DNA from: Pseudomonadota bacterium
Lineage (GTDB): Bacteria > Pseudomonadota > Gammaproteobacteria > Steroidobacterales > Steroidobacteraceae
Reading direction: 5' to 3'
DNA: 54,892 nucleotides
Assembly: GCA_963205255.1 (NCBI GenBank)
Contig: CAUJIK010000073.1
Location: 1-54,892, forward strand
In this document: positions 41,144 to 49,371 of the stretch, piece by piece
How positions within the stretch are numbered: the stretch's first letter is position 1
Layout of the letters: every line of letters starts with the position of its first letter
The notes under the pieces: model-generated
Database searches by the model: none
Told to the model about the DNA's origin: nothing
The model's input: the letters and a program-made list of their open reading frames with translations, nothing else
Translations under genes and position numbers: made by a program

Positions 41144-41521
41144 ATGAAATCTGCACCCAGGTACGTCGTGGGTTTCATGGCTGCCCACGCCGTGACCGGC
41201 ATTTTCGGGGCATGGGGAGTGGGCACGCTGAACGGCGATGCGGCCAGTGCCTTCGCCTATCTGTGGTCTCTGAGCCTGATGTCGTCCGTACTCTCGGGCA
41301 TCTGTTTCGCCGTGACAAACCGCTATCTTTCCAAACACGCCAGTGGATGGGTGGCCATGGCGGTGGGTGTTTTCTGCGGCGTCGTTTCAAGCGCAATGAT
41401 CGCACTGGCCCTGGTTGGCGTAAGCCTGCCGCTGGCGCAGTTCCTCGCCGTGTTCGTGCCGGCGCTGCTCGCGGTGCTGCTGGCATCGCTAATGGAGCAT
41501 CCGGCGCCGGCCTTACGATGA
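41144..41521 (+). CDS. small four-helix membrane protein, unknown
   Basis: The protein has 125 residues and four predicted membrane helices: YVVGFMAAHAVTGIFGAWGV, FAYLWSLSLMSSVLSGICFA, WVAMAVGVFCGVVSSAMIAL and FLAVFVPALLAVLLASLM. It has no charged catalytic motif and no family that I recognise. It starts seven bases after the DUF72 stop and ends 29 bases before the phosphate cotransporter, so it may be part of that transcript. Start ATG 41144 has no strong ribosome site, and the downstream start at MAAHAV would cut the first helix. Confidence 0.7.
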   Translation: MKSAPRYVVGFMAAHAVTGIFGAWGVGTLNGDAASAFAYLWSLSLMSSVLSGICFAVTNRYLSKHASGWVAMAVGVFCGVVSSAMIALALVGVSLPLAQFLAVFVPALLAVLLASLMEHPAPALR

Positions 41522-41550
41522 AAGTACCATCTCCATGGCAATAGGAGCTT

Positions 41551-43182
41551 ATGCAAGACATCGCTTTTCCGTTTGCCGGCGGCCTCGGCTTGTTCCTGAT
41601 CGGCATGATGCTGCTGTCGCAGGGATTGGTGGCCTTCGGCGGCGGAGTCACCCAGCGAGCGCTGGCGCATTTCACCGGCACGCCGGCCAAGGCATTCATT
41701 TCGGGCACGCTGGCCACCATGGCGGTCCAGTCCTCGACCGCCACCACCGTCACGCTGATCGGTTTCGTCAGCGCCGGCCTGATCACTTTCTCGCAGGCTA
41801 TCGGTGTGCTCATCGGCGCGAGTCTGGGCAACACCGCAACGGGCTGGATCGTCGCGACTCTGGGACTGAAGATCCAGCTCGGCTTCTACACCCTGCCGCT
41901 GATCGGGGGTGGGGCGATGCTCAAGTTGCTCGCCCGGGGAGGCTGGGCCGAACTGGGTCTGGCCATGGCCGGCTTCGGCATGTTGTTCCTGGGGCTGGAT
42001 ACGCTGCAACAGGGCATGCAAGGCCTGGCCGAAGTATTCAACCTGGCTGCATTGCCAGCGGGCGGATTCGCGGCCCCGGTGGTCACGATGCTGATCGGCC
42101 TCGCACTGACCGCGATTCTGCAGTCATCGACGGCCGCCATCGCCACCACCCTGACCGCCTTGCACACGCAGACCATCAACTTCGAGCAGGCCGCGGCTCT
42201 GGTGGTCGGCGCGGCGATTGGTACCACCTTCACCGGCGCCCTGGTGGCCATCGGTGGAACGATCTACGCCAAACGGACCGCACTGGCATACATCCTGTTC
42301 AATGCAGTGGCCGGCGCCCTCGCCATCGCCCTGCTGCCAATGTTCCTGCGCGTGATCGGCTGGCTGGACACCCACGCCGGTCTGGAGGCCGGAGCGACCA
42401 GTCTCGCGGCGTTTCATACACTCTTCATCGTAGTGGGAGTGGTCCTGTTCCTGCCGTTCGTGTCGCGGTTCGCGCGGCTGGTCGAACGCTTTCTGCCCGA
42501 GCGGGGCGAGGTGGTCACGCAGCGGCTGGACACCTCGCTGCTGTCGATTCCGGAGGTTGCCCTGGAGGCTTCACAGCGTGCGCTGGAGCAGGTGACGTTG
42601 CGACTGCTGGACGTCTACGCAGAGATGCTGTCCGGTTCGGGCACCGCCACGCACGAGACCCGGCTGCAGCAGGTGGCGCCATTGCTGAACGAGACGTATG
42701 ACTTCGTCAGCCGCATAGAAATGCCCGCGGACAACGTCGTGGCCGGCGCCCAGCGCATCGCGCAACTGCATGCGATCGATCATCTGCTGCGATTCCACAC
42801 CCGTCTGCACGACCTCTCGCAGGCCCGCATCGACCTGGCTCAGCCAGGGTACCGCTGGGCGCTGGAGAACATCCGGCAGATCCTGCAACTGGCGCAGCGC
42901 GGGCTGCAGCAGGGAGATCTGCAGGCGCACCTGGAACAGCTGGAATCGAACGCAACGCAGCTGTCGGGCCTCTCGCGCCAGGTGCGGCACGATCTGTTGA
43001 AGGAGACTGCGTCGGGTCTGGAAAGCTCGGCCAATGCGCTGCAGCGTACGGATACCTTCCGCTCGCTGGAGCGTATCGGGAACCATATCTGGCGCATTTG
43101 CCACTATCTTTCGCAGGGGCGGGCGACGAAGGACTCCCAGAAGGAGATGGCTGCGACGCCGCATCCGGCCGACTCCCGCTGA
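41551..43182 (+). CDS. Na+/phosphate cotransporter family protein with PhoU-like tail
   Basis: The 543-residue inner-membrane protein of the NptA/YjbB family moves phosphate with sodium, often as an exporter in bacteria. Two inverted repeats each carry the QSST signature: MAVQSSTATTVTLIGFV near residue 55 and LQSSTAAIATTLTAL near 190. GASLGNTATGWIVATLG and GAAIGTTFTGALVAIGG are the paired GN/GT loops. After about residue 330 a helical PhoU-like cytoplasmic domain follows (LLDVYAEMLSGSGTATHETR, LHAIDHLLRFHTRLHDL). It starts after AATAGGAGCTT. The nearest other phosphate gene is the alkaline phosphatase 38 kb away. Confidence 0.92.
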   Translation: MQDIAFPFAGGLGLFLIGMMLLSQGLVAFGGGVTQRALAHFTGTPAKAFISGTLATMAVQSSTATTVTLIGFVSAGLITFSQAIGVLIGASLGNTATGWIVATLGLKIQLGFYTLPLIGGGAMLKLLARGGWAELGLAMAGFGMLFLGLDTLQQGMQGLAEVFNLAALPAGGFAAPVVTMLIGLALTAILQSSTAAIATTLTALHTQTINFEQAAALVVGAAIGTTFTGALVAIGGTIYAKRTALAYILFNAVAGALAIALLPMFLRVIGWLDTHAGLEAGATSLAAFHTLFIVVGVVLFLPFVSRFARLVERFLPERGEVVTQRLDTSLLSIPEVALEASQRALEQVTLRLLDVYAEMLSGSGTATHETRLQQVAPLLNETYDFVSRIEMPADNVVAGAQRIAQLHAIDHLLRFHTRLHDLSQARIDLAQPGYRWALENIRQILQLAQRGLQQGDLQAHLEQLESNATQLSGLSRQVRHDLLKETASGLESSANALQRTDTFRSLERIGNHIWRICHYLSQGRATKDSQKEMAATPHPADSR

Positions 43183-43258
43183 GATTCCGGGCAGCTCTAG
43201 CTGTTGGCGGTGATTGAACGGGCGCGTAGGGCGCAACTCTACGATTTCCCTACGCCAG

Positions 43259-43293
43259 AAAAACAAAGGGCTCGCCCGTGAAAGCAAGCCCTT
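43259..43293 (-). terminator. terminator of the tRNA-Arg gene
   Basis: Read on the minus strand, AAGGGCT (43293-43287) pairs with AGCCCTT (43272-43266), followed by TG and five T residues (43263-43259). It lies nine bases beyond the tRNA 3-prime end. A second, longer-armed hairpin, GCGTAGGG (43224-43231) with CCCTACGC (43248-43255), lies further on and lacks a T-run. Confidence 0.8.
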
Positions 43294-43301
43294 GTCTTGA
43301 T

Positions 43302-43378
43302 TGGCGCGCCCGGAAGGATTCGAACCTCCGACCTTCTGGTTCGTAGCCAGACGCTCTATCCAACTGAGCTACGGGCGC
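43302..43378 (-). tRNA. tRNA-Arg (anticodon ACG)
   Basis: The 77-base cloverleaf begins with acceptor strand GCGCCCG (43378-43372), which pairs with CGGGCGC (43312-43306). The D-arm GCTCAGTTGGATAGAGC is typical. The anticodon stem TCTGG/CCAGA encloses loop CTACGAA with ACG at 43344-43342, and the T-arm is GGAGGTTCGAATCCTTCC. Discriminator G and CCA are encoded. No integrase or duplicated 3-prime end was found nearby, so there is no sign of island insertion at this tRNA. Confidence 0.97.
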
Positions 43379-43510
43379 AATGAGGACGCGCATTCTAGGG
43401 GGGGCCGGGAACGAGAGCAAGACGTTTTGGAGCTCGCGGAATCCCGTGGGAAACCTCCCCAACCCGCTGTTCCAAAAGAGCAAACCTGCCCTTCATGAGA
43501 AGATGCCTTC

Positions 43511-44329
43511 ATGCCGGGCCCACTCCTCACCGCCGCGACGGGCGCCAGCCTTGCGCGGGCGCGCGCCGGCGGGGCGCAGACATTGCGCGTTTCCCTGGAT
43601 CTGCGGCGCTCGGAGACCGACGTCGGCATCAGCCCTGAGAGCTGGCACTGGAACGGCACCGACCTCCCCTACCCCGGCCGCCTGCGCGACCGCACGGTCT
43701 ACTGCTGGTCAGGCAGCGCCTTCGAGCCCGTGGCCCGCTTCAGCGGCGGCCTCATCAAGCTCGTGCCCACGGACTGGGGTCCGCCCACCTTCGAGATCGA
43801 CGGCATCAAGATGCTGCCCACCGCCAAGGTCTCACCGCTGGAGGATGCACGCACCAAGGTCACCTGGATCGAACCCCGCGGCAAGACCGTGCTCGACTGC
43901 TGCGGCGGGCTGGGCTACTTCGCAGTGGCCTGCCTGGAACAGCAGGCCGGGCAGGTGCTCTCCTTCGAGAAGAACGAGGCCGTGCACTGGCTGCGCTCGA
44001 TGAACCCCTGGTCCCCCGCCACCGATGCGCGCCTGACGCTGCACGCCGGAGCGGTGGAGCATGCCGTGCCGGCCATGGCTCCGGCTTCGGTCGATGCCGT
44101 GCTGCATGATCCCCCGCGCTTCGGCATCGCGGGCGAGCTCTATTCCCTTGCCTTCTACGAACAGCTGGCGCGGGTGCTGCGCCGTGGCGGCCTGCTGTTC
44201 CACTACACCGGCACGCCGAACCGGCTCACCAGCGGCCGCGATGTGCCCGGCGAGGTGAAGAAACGGCTGGAGCGCGCCGGTTTCACGGCGCAGCGCCGCG
44301 GCGACGGACTGCTGGCACAGCGCCGATAG
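43511..44329 (+). CDS. SAM-dependent methyltransferase-like protein (class I)
   Basis: The 272-residue Rossmann-fold enzyme has SAM-binding motif I at KTVLDCCGGLGYFAVACLEQ (about residue 125) and motif II/III features at LSFEKNEAVHWLRSMN. The substrate-side loop is DAVLHDPPRFGIAGELYSL, where DPPRF is a spermine/spermidine-synthase or rRNA-methylase-like signature. An N-terminal beta domain contains SWHWNGTDLPYPGRL and FEIDGIKMLPTAKVSP. Substrate not known. Start 43511 follows GAGAAGATGCC. It converges on a small lipoprotein gene. Confidence 0.85.
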   Translation: MPGPLLTAATGASLARARAGGAQTLRVSLDLRRSETDVGISPESWHWNGTDLPYPGRLRDRTVYCWSGSAFEPVARFSGGLIKLVPTDWGPPTFEIDGIKMLPTAKVSPLEDARTKVTWIEPRGKTVLDCCGGLGYFAVACLEQQAGQVLSFEKNEAVHWLRSMNPWSPATDARLTLHAGAVEHAVPAMAPASVDAVLHDPPRFGIAGELYSLAFYEQLARVLRRGGLLFHYTGTPNRLTSGRDVPGEVKKRLERAGFTAQRRGDGLLAQRR

Positions 44330-44360
44330 CCGGCTGCCTGGCCCGCTGCGGCAGAAGAAG

Positions 44361-44588
44361 CTACTGCGCCGCCGCTTCCGCCGCCGCGCGAGCCTGTGCG
44401 GCCTGCTGCTGGGCGGCATCGAGCTGCTGCTGTACCTGCTCCAGCTGCTGCTGTGCCTGCCTGGCCTGCTCGGCGGAACTGGCTGCGCCGGCCGCGCCAG
44501 CCGCCGTGGTTTCGGCCAGACCACAGCCAGCCAGCAATGCCGCGGCAGCCAGCGCCGCCAGCCCGGAAACCCTGTGTGGAATGTCCAT
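44361..44588 (-). CDS. small lipoprotein with coiled-coil Gln/Ala repeat
   Basis: The protein has 75 residues from ATG 44588. The lipobox ALLAGC is followed by a short Ala-rich stretch and a heptad-like helix of Gln, Glu and Ala (RQAQQQLEQVQQQLDAAQQQ), ending in AEAAAQ. It resembles Lpp-like coiled-coil lipoproteins in size and design, but lacks the C-terminal Lys that links Lpp to peptidoglycan. An envelope-structural role is likely. It is divergent from the M3 peptidase gene (81 bases between starts). Confidence 0.8.
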   Translation of the reverse strand: MDIPHRVSGLAALAAAALLAGCGLAETTAAGAAGAASSAEQARQAQQQLEQVQQQLDAAQQQAAQARAAAEAAAQ

Positions 44589-44669
44589 GCCCGGATACTA
44601 AGCCCGCACGGCGCAGACGGGGGGTTAGTATTCGGCTTCCCATTCCTGCGAAAGCTGATTGCCAAAGCC

Positions 44670-46841
44670 ATGACCATGCGCCTCGTCCCGGCTCTTGCCG
44701 CCACCGCCTCGCTCGCCCTCTCCCCCGAAGGCTCCGCCGCTCAGCAAGCTGCGAACCCCTTCCTCGCGGACAGCCCGCTGCCCCTGCACTACCCGCAGTT
44801 CGACAGCATCCAGGACACCCATTTCTCCCCCGCCTTCGATGCCGGCATGGCCGAGCAGCTGCGCGAGGTCGAGGTCATCGCCAACGACCCCGCCGCGCCC
44901 ACCTTCGAGAACACGCTGGTGGCGCTGGAAAAAAGCGGCCGCACTCTCGACCGCGCGATCACGGTGTTCTTCTCGCTGGTGGCCGCGGACACCAACGACA
45001 CGCGCAACCAGCTGCGCAATGAGTACGCACCGCGCTTCGCTGCGCACAGCGACGCCATCACGCTCAACGGCAAGCTGTTCGCGCGCATCCAGACGCTCCA
45101 CGACCAGCGCGAGCGCATGACCGACGCCGAAGCCCGCCGCCTCGTGGAGCGCTACCACGAGGATTTCGTGCGCGCCGGCGCGCGCCTGTCGGAGGCGGAC
45201 AAGACGCGCCTGAAGGCCATGAACGCGGAACTGGCCTCGCTCTCCAGCGAGTTCAACCAGAAGGTGCTGGACGAGGTGAATGCCTCCGCCGTGGTGGTCG
45301 ATGACGTGAAGGAGCTCGATGGCCTCACGCCGGCCCAGATCGCCGCCGCGGCCAGCGAAGCCGAGTCGCGCCAGCTTCCCGGCAAGTACGTGCTCACGTT
45401 GCTGAACACCACCGGCCAGCCGCCCAATGCCGAGCTCACCCACCGCGCGCTGCGTCAGCGGCTGCACGAGGCATCAGTGACGCGCGGCAGCCGAGGCGGC
45501 GAGTACGACACGCGCGCCATCATCAGCCGCGTGATCAGGCTGCGCGCCGAGCGGGCGAAGCTGCTGGGCTACGACAGCGCCGCGGCCTATGCCATTGCCG
45601 ACCAGACGGCGCGCACACCCGCGGCCGTCAACGCCATGCTGGGCCAGCTGGCGCCGGCGGCCGTCGCCAATGCGCGGCGCGAAGCCGCGGCGCTGCAGAC
45701 CCTCATCGACCGCGAGGGCGGCGGCTTCGAGCTTGCCGCCTGGGACTGGGATTTCTACACCGAGAAGCTGCGCGCCGAACGCTATGCCTTCGATGGCGGG
45801 CAGCTCAAGCCCTATTTCGAGCTCACCAATGTGCTCGAGAAAGGCGTGTTCTTCGCGGCCAACCGGCTTTATGGTCTGAGCTTCAAGCGCCGCACCGACC
45901 TGCCCGTCTATCACCCGGATGTGTGGGTGTACGAGGCGACCGACGCCGACGGCAAGCTGCTGGCCTTCTTCATCGCCGACATGTACGCCCGCAAGTCCAA
46001 GCGCGGCGGAGCGTGGATGAATGCCTATGTCTCGCAGTCGAAGCTGCTCGGGCTGCAGCCGGTGGTGGCCAACCATCTGAACATCCCCAAGCCGCCGGAG
46101 GGCGAACCCACGCTGCTGACCTGGGATGAGGTCACCACGGCCTTCCACGAGTTCGGCCACGCGCTGCATGGCATGTTCTCGAATGTCACCTATCCCTACT
46201 TCAGCGGCACCAGCGTGCCGCGGGATTTCGTCGAGTACCCATCGCAGGTGAACGAGATGTGGGCCGAGTGGCCCGAAGTACTCGCCAACTACGCACGGCA
46301 CTACCAGACAGGCGAACCGATGCCGCAGGAGCTGCTGGACAAGGTGATCGCGGCCTCGAAGTTCAACCAGGGGCATGCGACCACCGAATATCTCGGCGCG
46401 GCCATGCTCGACCAGCGCTGGCACCAGGCCGGCGTCGCTGACGTGCCCGAGGCCGCGGGCGTGATGGACTTCGAGGCGGCGGCCCTCAAGGCCGACGGCG
46501 TGGATTTCCCGCCCGTGCCGCCGCGCTACCGCACGCCCTACTTCAGCCACATCATGGGCGGCTACGCCGCGGGCTACTACTCCTACATCTGGTCGGAAGT
46601 GCTGGATGCGCAGAGCGGCGCCTGGTTCCGCGAGCATGGCGGGCTCACGCGCGCCAATGGCGACCATTTCCGTGAAACGCTGCTCTCGCGCGGCGGCAGC
46701 GTCGATGCGCTTACGCTGTTCCGGAACTTCGCCGGCGACGAACCACGGATCGGGCCTCTGCTCGAGAAGCGCGGTCTGGCAGCCCCCGATCGCCCGAACC
46801 AGGGAAATACAGACGCGCCACGCCCTCGTGCACCTCGTTGA
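44670..46841 (+). CDS. M3 family zinc metallopeptidase (Dcp/oligopeptidase-like), exported
   Basis: The protein has 723 residues from ATG 44670 (ATG 44676 also possible) with a signal peptide ending PEGSAAQQ. It cleaves peptides or dipeptides in the periplasm. The zinc motif is HEFGH at about 493-497 in TAFHEFGHALHGMFSNVTYP, with the downstream Glu ligand in YPSQVNEMWAEW. Further family sequence is GGAWMNAYVSQSKLLGLQPV and YFSHIMGGYAAGYYSYIW. Conserved sequence ends near EKRGL (46778). The last 20 residues come from reading through the 3-prime end of the convergent alpha-E gene, overlapping it by 131 bases. Confidence 0.93.
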   Translation: MTMRLVPALAATASLALSPEGSAAQQAANPFLADSPLPLHYPQFDSIQDTHFSPAFDAGMAEQLREVEVIANDPAAPTFENTLVALEKSGRTLDRAITVFFSLVAADTNDTRNQLRNEYAPRFAAHSDAITLNGKLFARIQTLHDQRERMTDAEARRLVERYHEDFVRAGARLSEADKTRLKAMNAELASLSSEFNQKVLDEVNASAVVVDDVKELDGLTPAQIAAAASEAESRQLPGKYVLTLLNTTGQPPNAELTHRALRQRLHEASVTRGSRGGEYDTRAIISRVIRLRAERAKLLGYDSAAAYAIADQTARTPAAVNAMLGQLAPAAVANARREAAALQTLIDREGGGFELAAWDWDFYTEKLRAERYAFDGGQLKPYFELTNVLEKGVFFAANRLYGLSFKRRTDLPVYHPDVWVYEATDADGKLLAFFIADMYARKSKRGGAWMNAYVSQSKLLGLQPVVANHLNIPKPPEGEPTLLTWDEVTTAFHEFGHALHGMFSNVTYPYFSGTSVPRDFVEYPSQVNEMWAEWPEVLANYARHYQTGEPMPQELLDKVIAASKFNQGHATTEYLGAAMLDQRWHQAGVADVPEAAGVMDFEAAALKADGVDFPPVPPRYRTPYFSHIMGGYAAGYYSYIWSEVLDAQSGAWFREHGGLTRANGDHFRETLLSRGGSVDALTLFRNFAGDEPRIGPLLEKRGLAAPDRPNQGNTDAPRPRAPR

Positions 46842-47721
46842 TGTGCAGCTGCAGCCGATCGATGAAACCATGCAGCCCTGGCTGATCGAGTGAATCCAGC
46901 GCCGCGCGCACCACATAGGCACGCGCGGCCTCCAGCCTGTCGAGCACCGGCTCGCTGCGCGGCAGCGACCGCAGGAACAGCTCCACCTGGTTGAAACAGA
47001 ACAGGCAGGCGCGGGGAAACTGGTCGTTGCGCAGCAGGAACTGCAGCACATCCGCGCGGCGCACGCGCGAACGCACCGCGACACGATACATCTGGTACGC
47101 GGACAGCGACTTGAGCACGCTCATCCACTGCACCGACTCGAACGGCCGCAGTTCCGGCGTTGCAGCAGGCAACAGCTGCGCCGAACGCACATCGACGATG
47201 CGACTGGTCATGTCAGTGCGTTCCAGGTTGCGCCCCAGCAGCAGGAAAGTGTGGGCCGCGTTGCGGTTCATCGTGCCATCCAGCGCGCCCGAAACCAGCT
47301 GCAGCGACCGCACGATGCCGTTGAGAAAGTTGAAGCGTGCGCGCTTGGTGAGACTGCTGCCGATGTCGCGGACGAACGCCGCATGGAAATCGTTGAGCAT
47401 TTCCCAGGCCCCGGTGGGCAGCACCTCGCGCAGCGTGCGCGCATTCTCGCGCGCTGCGCGCAGCGAAGAATAGATCGATCCCGGGTTGTTCGGGTCAGCG
47501 ACGAGATAGTGCACCACGTCGCGATCATCGGCTTTCGGATACCGGGTATCGAAGGCATCGCGGCTGCCGCTGATATCCACCAGCGGCAGCCAGCCCGGCG
47601 CGATGCCCCGGGGCAGATCGAGCAGCAGGTGGGCATTGACGTTGACCAGGCGCGCGGTGTTCTCCGCCCGCTCCATGTAGCGGGCGAACCAGTAGACGTT
47701 TTCTGCGACCCGCGCGAGCAT
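46711..47721 (-). CDS. alpha-E domain protein (split copy)
   Basis: The 336-residue protein is of the alpha-E family (DUF403), all-helical and nearly always beside circularly permuted ATP-grasp proteins. It begins MLARVAENVYWFARYMERAE, then FVRDIGSSLTKRARFNFLNG, HTFLLLGRNLERTDMTSRIV, VLKSLSAYQMYRVAVRSRVR, LFLRSLPRSEPVLDRLEAAR and LHINEVHEGVARLYF, where family homology stops near 46804. The remaining 31 residues run antisense into the metallopeptidase. It follows the ATP-grasp gene by nine bases on the same strand; its role as a partner in peptide-bond formation is inferred by association. Confidence 0.9.
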   Translation of the reverse strand: MLARVAENVYWFARYMERAENTARLVNVNAHLLLDLPRGIAPGWLPLVDISGSRDAFDTRYPKADDRDVVHYLVADPNNPGSIYSSLRAARENARTLREVLPTGAWEMLNDFHAAFVRDIGSSLTKRARFNFLNGIVRSLQLVSGALDGTMNRNAAHTFLLLGRNLERTDMTSRIVDVRSAQLLPAATPELRPFESVQWMSVLKSLSAYQMYRVAVRSRVRRADVLQFLLRNDQFPRACLFCFNQVELFLRSLPRSEPVLDRLEAARAYVVRAALDSLDQPGLHGFIDRLQLHINEVHEGVARLYFPGSGDRGLPDRASRAEARSVVRRRRSSGTA

Positions 47722-47730
47722 CGTTGAACC

Positions 47731-49182
47731 TCAGGCCTCCGTGTCCACGATCCAGGTGTCCTTGCTGCCGCCGCCCTGCGAGGAATTCACCACCAGCGAC
47801 CCCTTGCGCAGCGCCACGCGCGTGAGGCCGCCCATGGTCACGCTGGTCTGCGGACCGCTGAGGATGAAGGGCCGCAGATCGACATGACGCGGTTCGAAGG
47901 TGTCGCCCACCAGCGTGGGCACGGTCGAGAGCGTGATGACCGGCTGCGCGACGAAGCTGCGCGGATCGGCCTTCAGGGCGCGCGCGAATTTGTCTCGCTC
48001 GGCCTTCGAGGACATCGGACCCATGAGCATGCCGTAGCCGCCGGAGCCATCGACGGGCTTGACCACCAGCTGGTCCAGCTGCGAAAGCACATGCTTGAGA
48101 TGCCTGGGTTCCGCGCAGCGCCACGACGGCACATTGTCGAGAATGGGATCCTCATCGAGGTAATACTTGATCATGTCCGGCACGTAGGTATAGACGAGCT
48201 TGTCGTCCGCCACGCCCGCGCCCGGCGCATTCGCCAGCGCCACATTGCCCTTCTTCCAGGCGCGCATCAGGCCCGCGACGCCCAGCGTGGAATCCTCGCG
48301 GAACACCTCCGGATCTAGGAAGTCGTCATCGATGCGGCGGTAGATCACATCCACGCGAGTCCAGCCATCCACCGTCTGCATGTACACGCAGTCGTCGCTG
48401 TCCACGGCGAGATCGCGGCCCTCCACCAGCTCGCAGCCCATCTGCCGCGCCAGATAGGAGTGCTCGAAATAGGCCGAGTTGTAGATGCCCGGCGTGAGCA
48501 CCACCACCTCGGGCCGCGCCTGCTTGCGCGGCGACAGCGCCGCGAGCATGTCGTAGAGCTGCGAGGGGTAATCGTCCACCGGCAGGATGGTCGAGTTCTC
48601 GAACACTTCCGGGAACACGCGCTTGATCACATGCCGGTTCTCCAGCATGTATGAAACGCCCGACGGCACGCGCAGGTTGTCCTCCAGCACATACACCGTG
48701 CCATTCCTGTCGCGGATCAGATCCGAGCCGCAGATATGCGCCCACACTCCCAGCGGCGGCGATACGCCGCTGCAGCAGGCGCGGAAGTTCTTCGAGGTGT
48801 GGATGATCTCGCCGGGCATGCGCCCGTCGCGGATGAATTTCTGGTCGTGATAGACGTCGTCGATGAACAGGTTCAGCGCCGCGGCGCGCTGCACCAGGCC
48901 TTTCTCGATGCGCAACCACTCCTTGCGCGAGATGATGCGAGGGATGATGTCGAGCGGCCAGGTGCGATCGATCGAGCCATTCTGCTCGTGATAGACCGTG
49001 AAGGTGATGCCCATGGTCCGGACGGCGATCTCGACGGCCTGCTGCCTTACCGCGATCTCCTCGCCCTCGAGTTCCGACAGGTAGCCCAGCAGGGCACGGG
49101 CCGCGGCACGCGGACCGCCACCCGGCCCGACGAGTTCGTCGTGCAATCCGGCCGCGGGGTACTTGGACCAGTTTGTTTTCAT
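47731..49182 (-). CDS. circularly permuted ATP-grasp type 2 protein (split copy)
   Basis: The protein has 483 residues. The family is a permuted ATP-grasp fold predicted to ligate amino groups to carboxylates using ATP. Characteristic stretches are DIIPRIISRKEWLRIEKGLV, FIRDGRMPGEIIHTSKNFRA, VLEDNLRVPSGVSYMLENRH, VVVLTPGIYNSAYFEHSYLA, DVIYRRIDDDFLDPEVFRED, NVALANAPGAGVADDKLVY and LDQLVVKPVDGSGGYGMLM, followed by FVAQPVITLSTVP. All typical ATP- and metal-binding regions look intact. It pairs with the alpha-E gene nine bases downstream and is divergent from the fused copy. Confidence 0.93.
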   Translation of the reverse strand: MKTNWSKYPAAGLHDELVGPGGGPRAAARALLGYLSELEGEEIAVRQQAVEIAVRTMGITFTVYHEQNGSIDRTWPLDIIPRIISRKEWLRIEKGLVQRAAALNLFIDDVYHDQKFIRDGRMPGEIIHTSKNFRACCSGVSPPLGVWAHICGSDLIRDRNGTVYVLEDNLRVPSGVSYMLENRHVIKRVFPEVFENSTILPVDDYPSQLYDMLAALSPRKQARPEVVVLTPGIYNSAYFEHSYLARQMGCELVEGRDLAVDSDDCVYMQTVDGWTRVDVIYRRIDDDFLDPEVFREDSTLGVAGLMRAWKKGNVALANAPGAGVADDKLVYTYVPDMIKYYLDEDPILDNVPSWRCAEPRHLKHVLSQLDQLVVKPVDGSGGYGMLMGPMSSKAERDKFARALKADPRSFVAQPVITLSTVPTLVGDTFEPRHVDLRPFILSGPQTSVTMGGLTRVALRKGSLVVNSSQGGGSKDTWIVDTEA

Positions 49183-49371
49183 TAGTCGGTTTCTTCTGGT
49201 CCGAACTTACCAGACTGCGATTGCGCTGTTCAAACGCAGCGGGCCGCGCATCACCATGGTGCTCATCATTGCTGCCGGGGCTTCAATTTGGTGCGCCCGT
49301 TGCCATAAGACACGGGGCTATAATTCGCGGATGCCCCTCGCCCCTCCATTCGTGCGCGCCCTGTTCCGGTG

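Noticed and set aside
43302-43378. tRNA-Arg as an island attachment site
   Set aside because: No integrase, no repeated tRNA 3-prime end and no change of gene character on either side.
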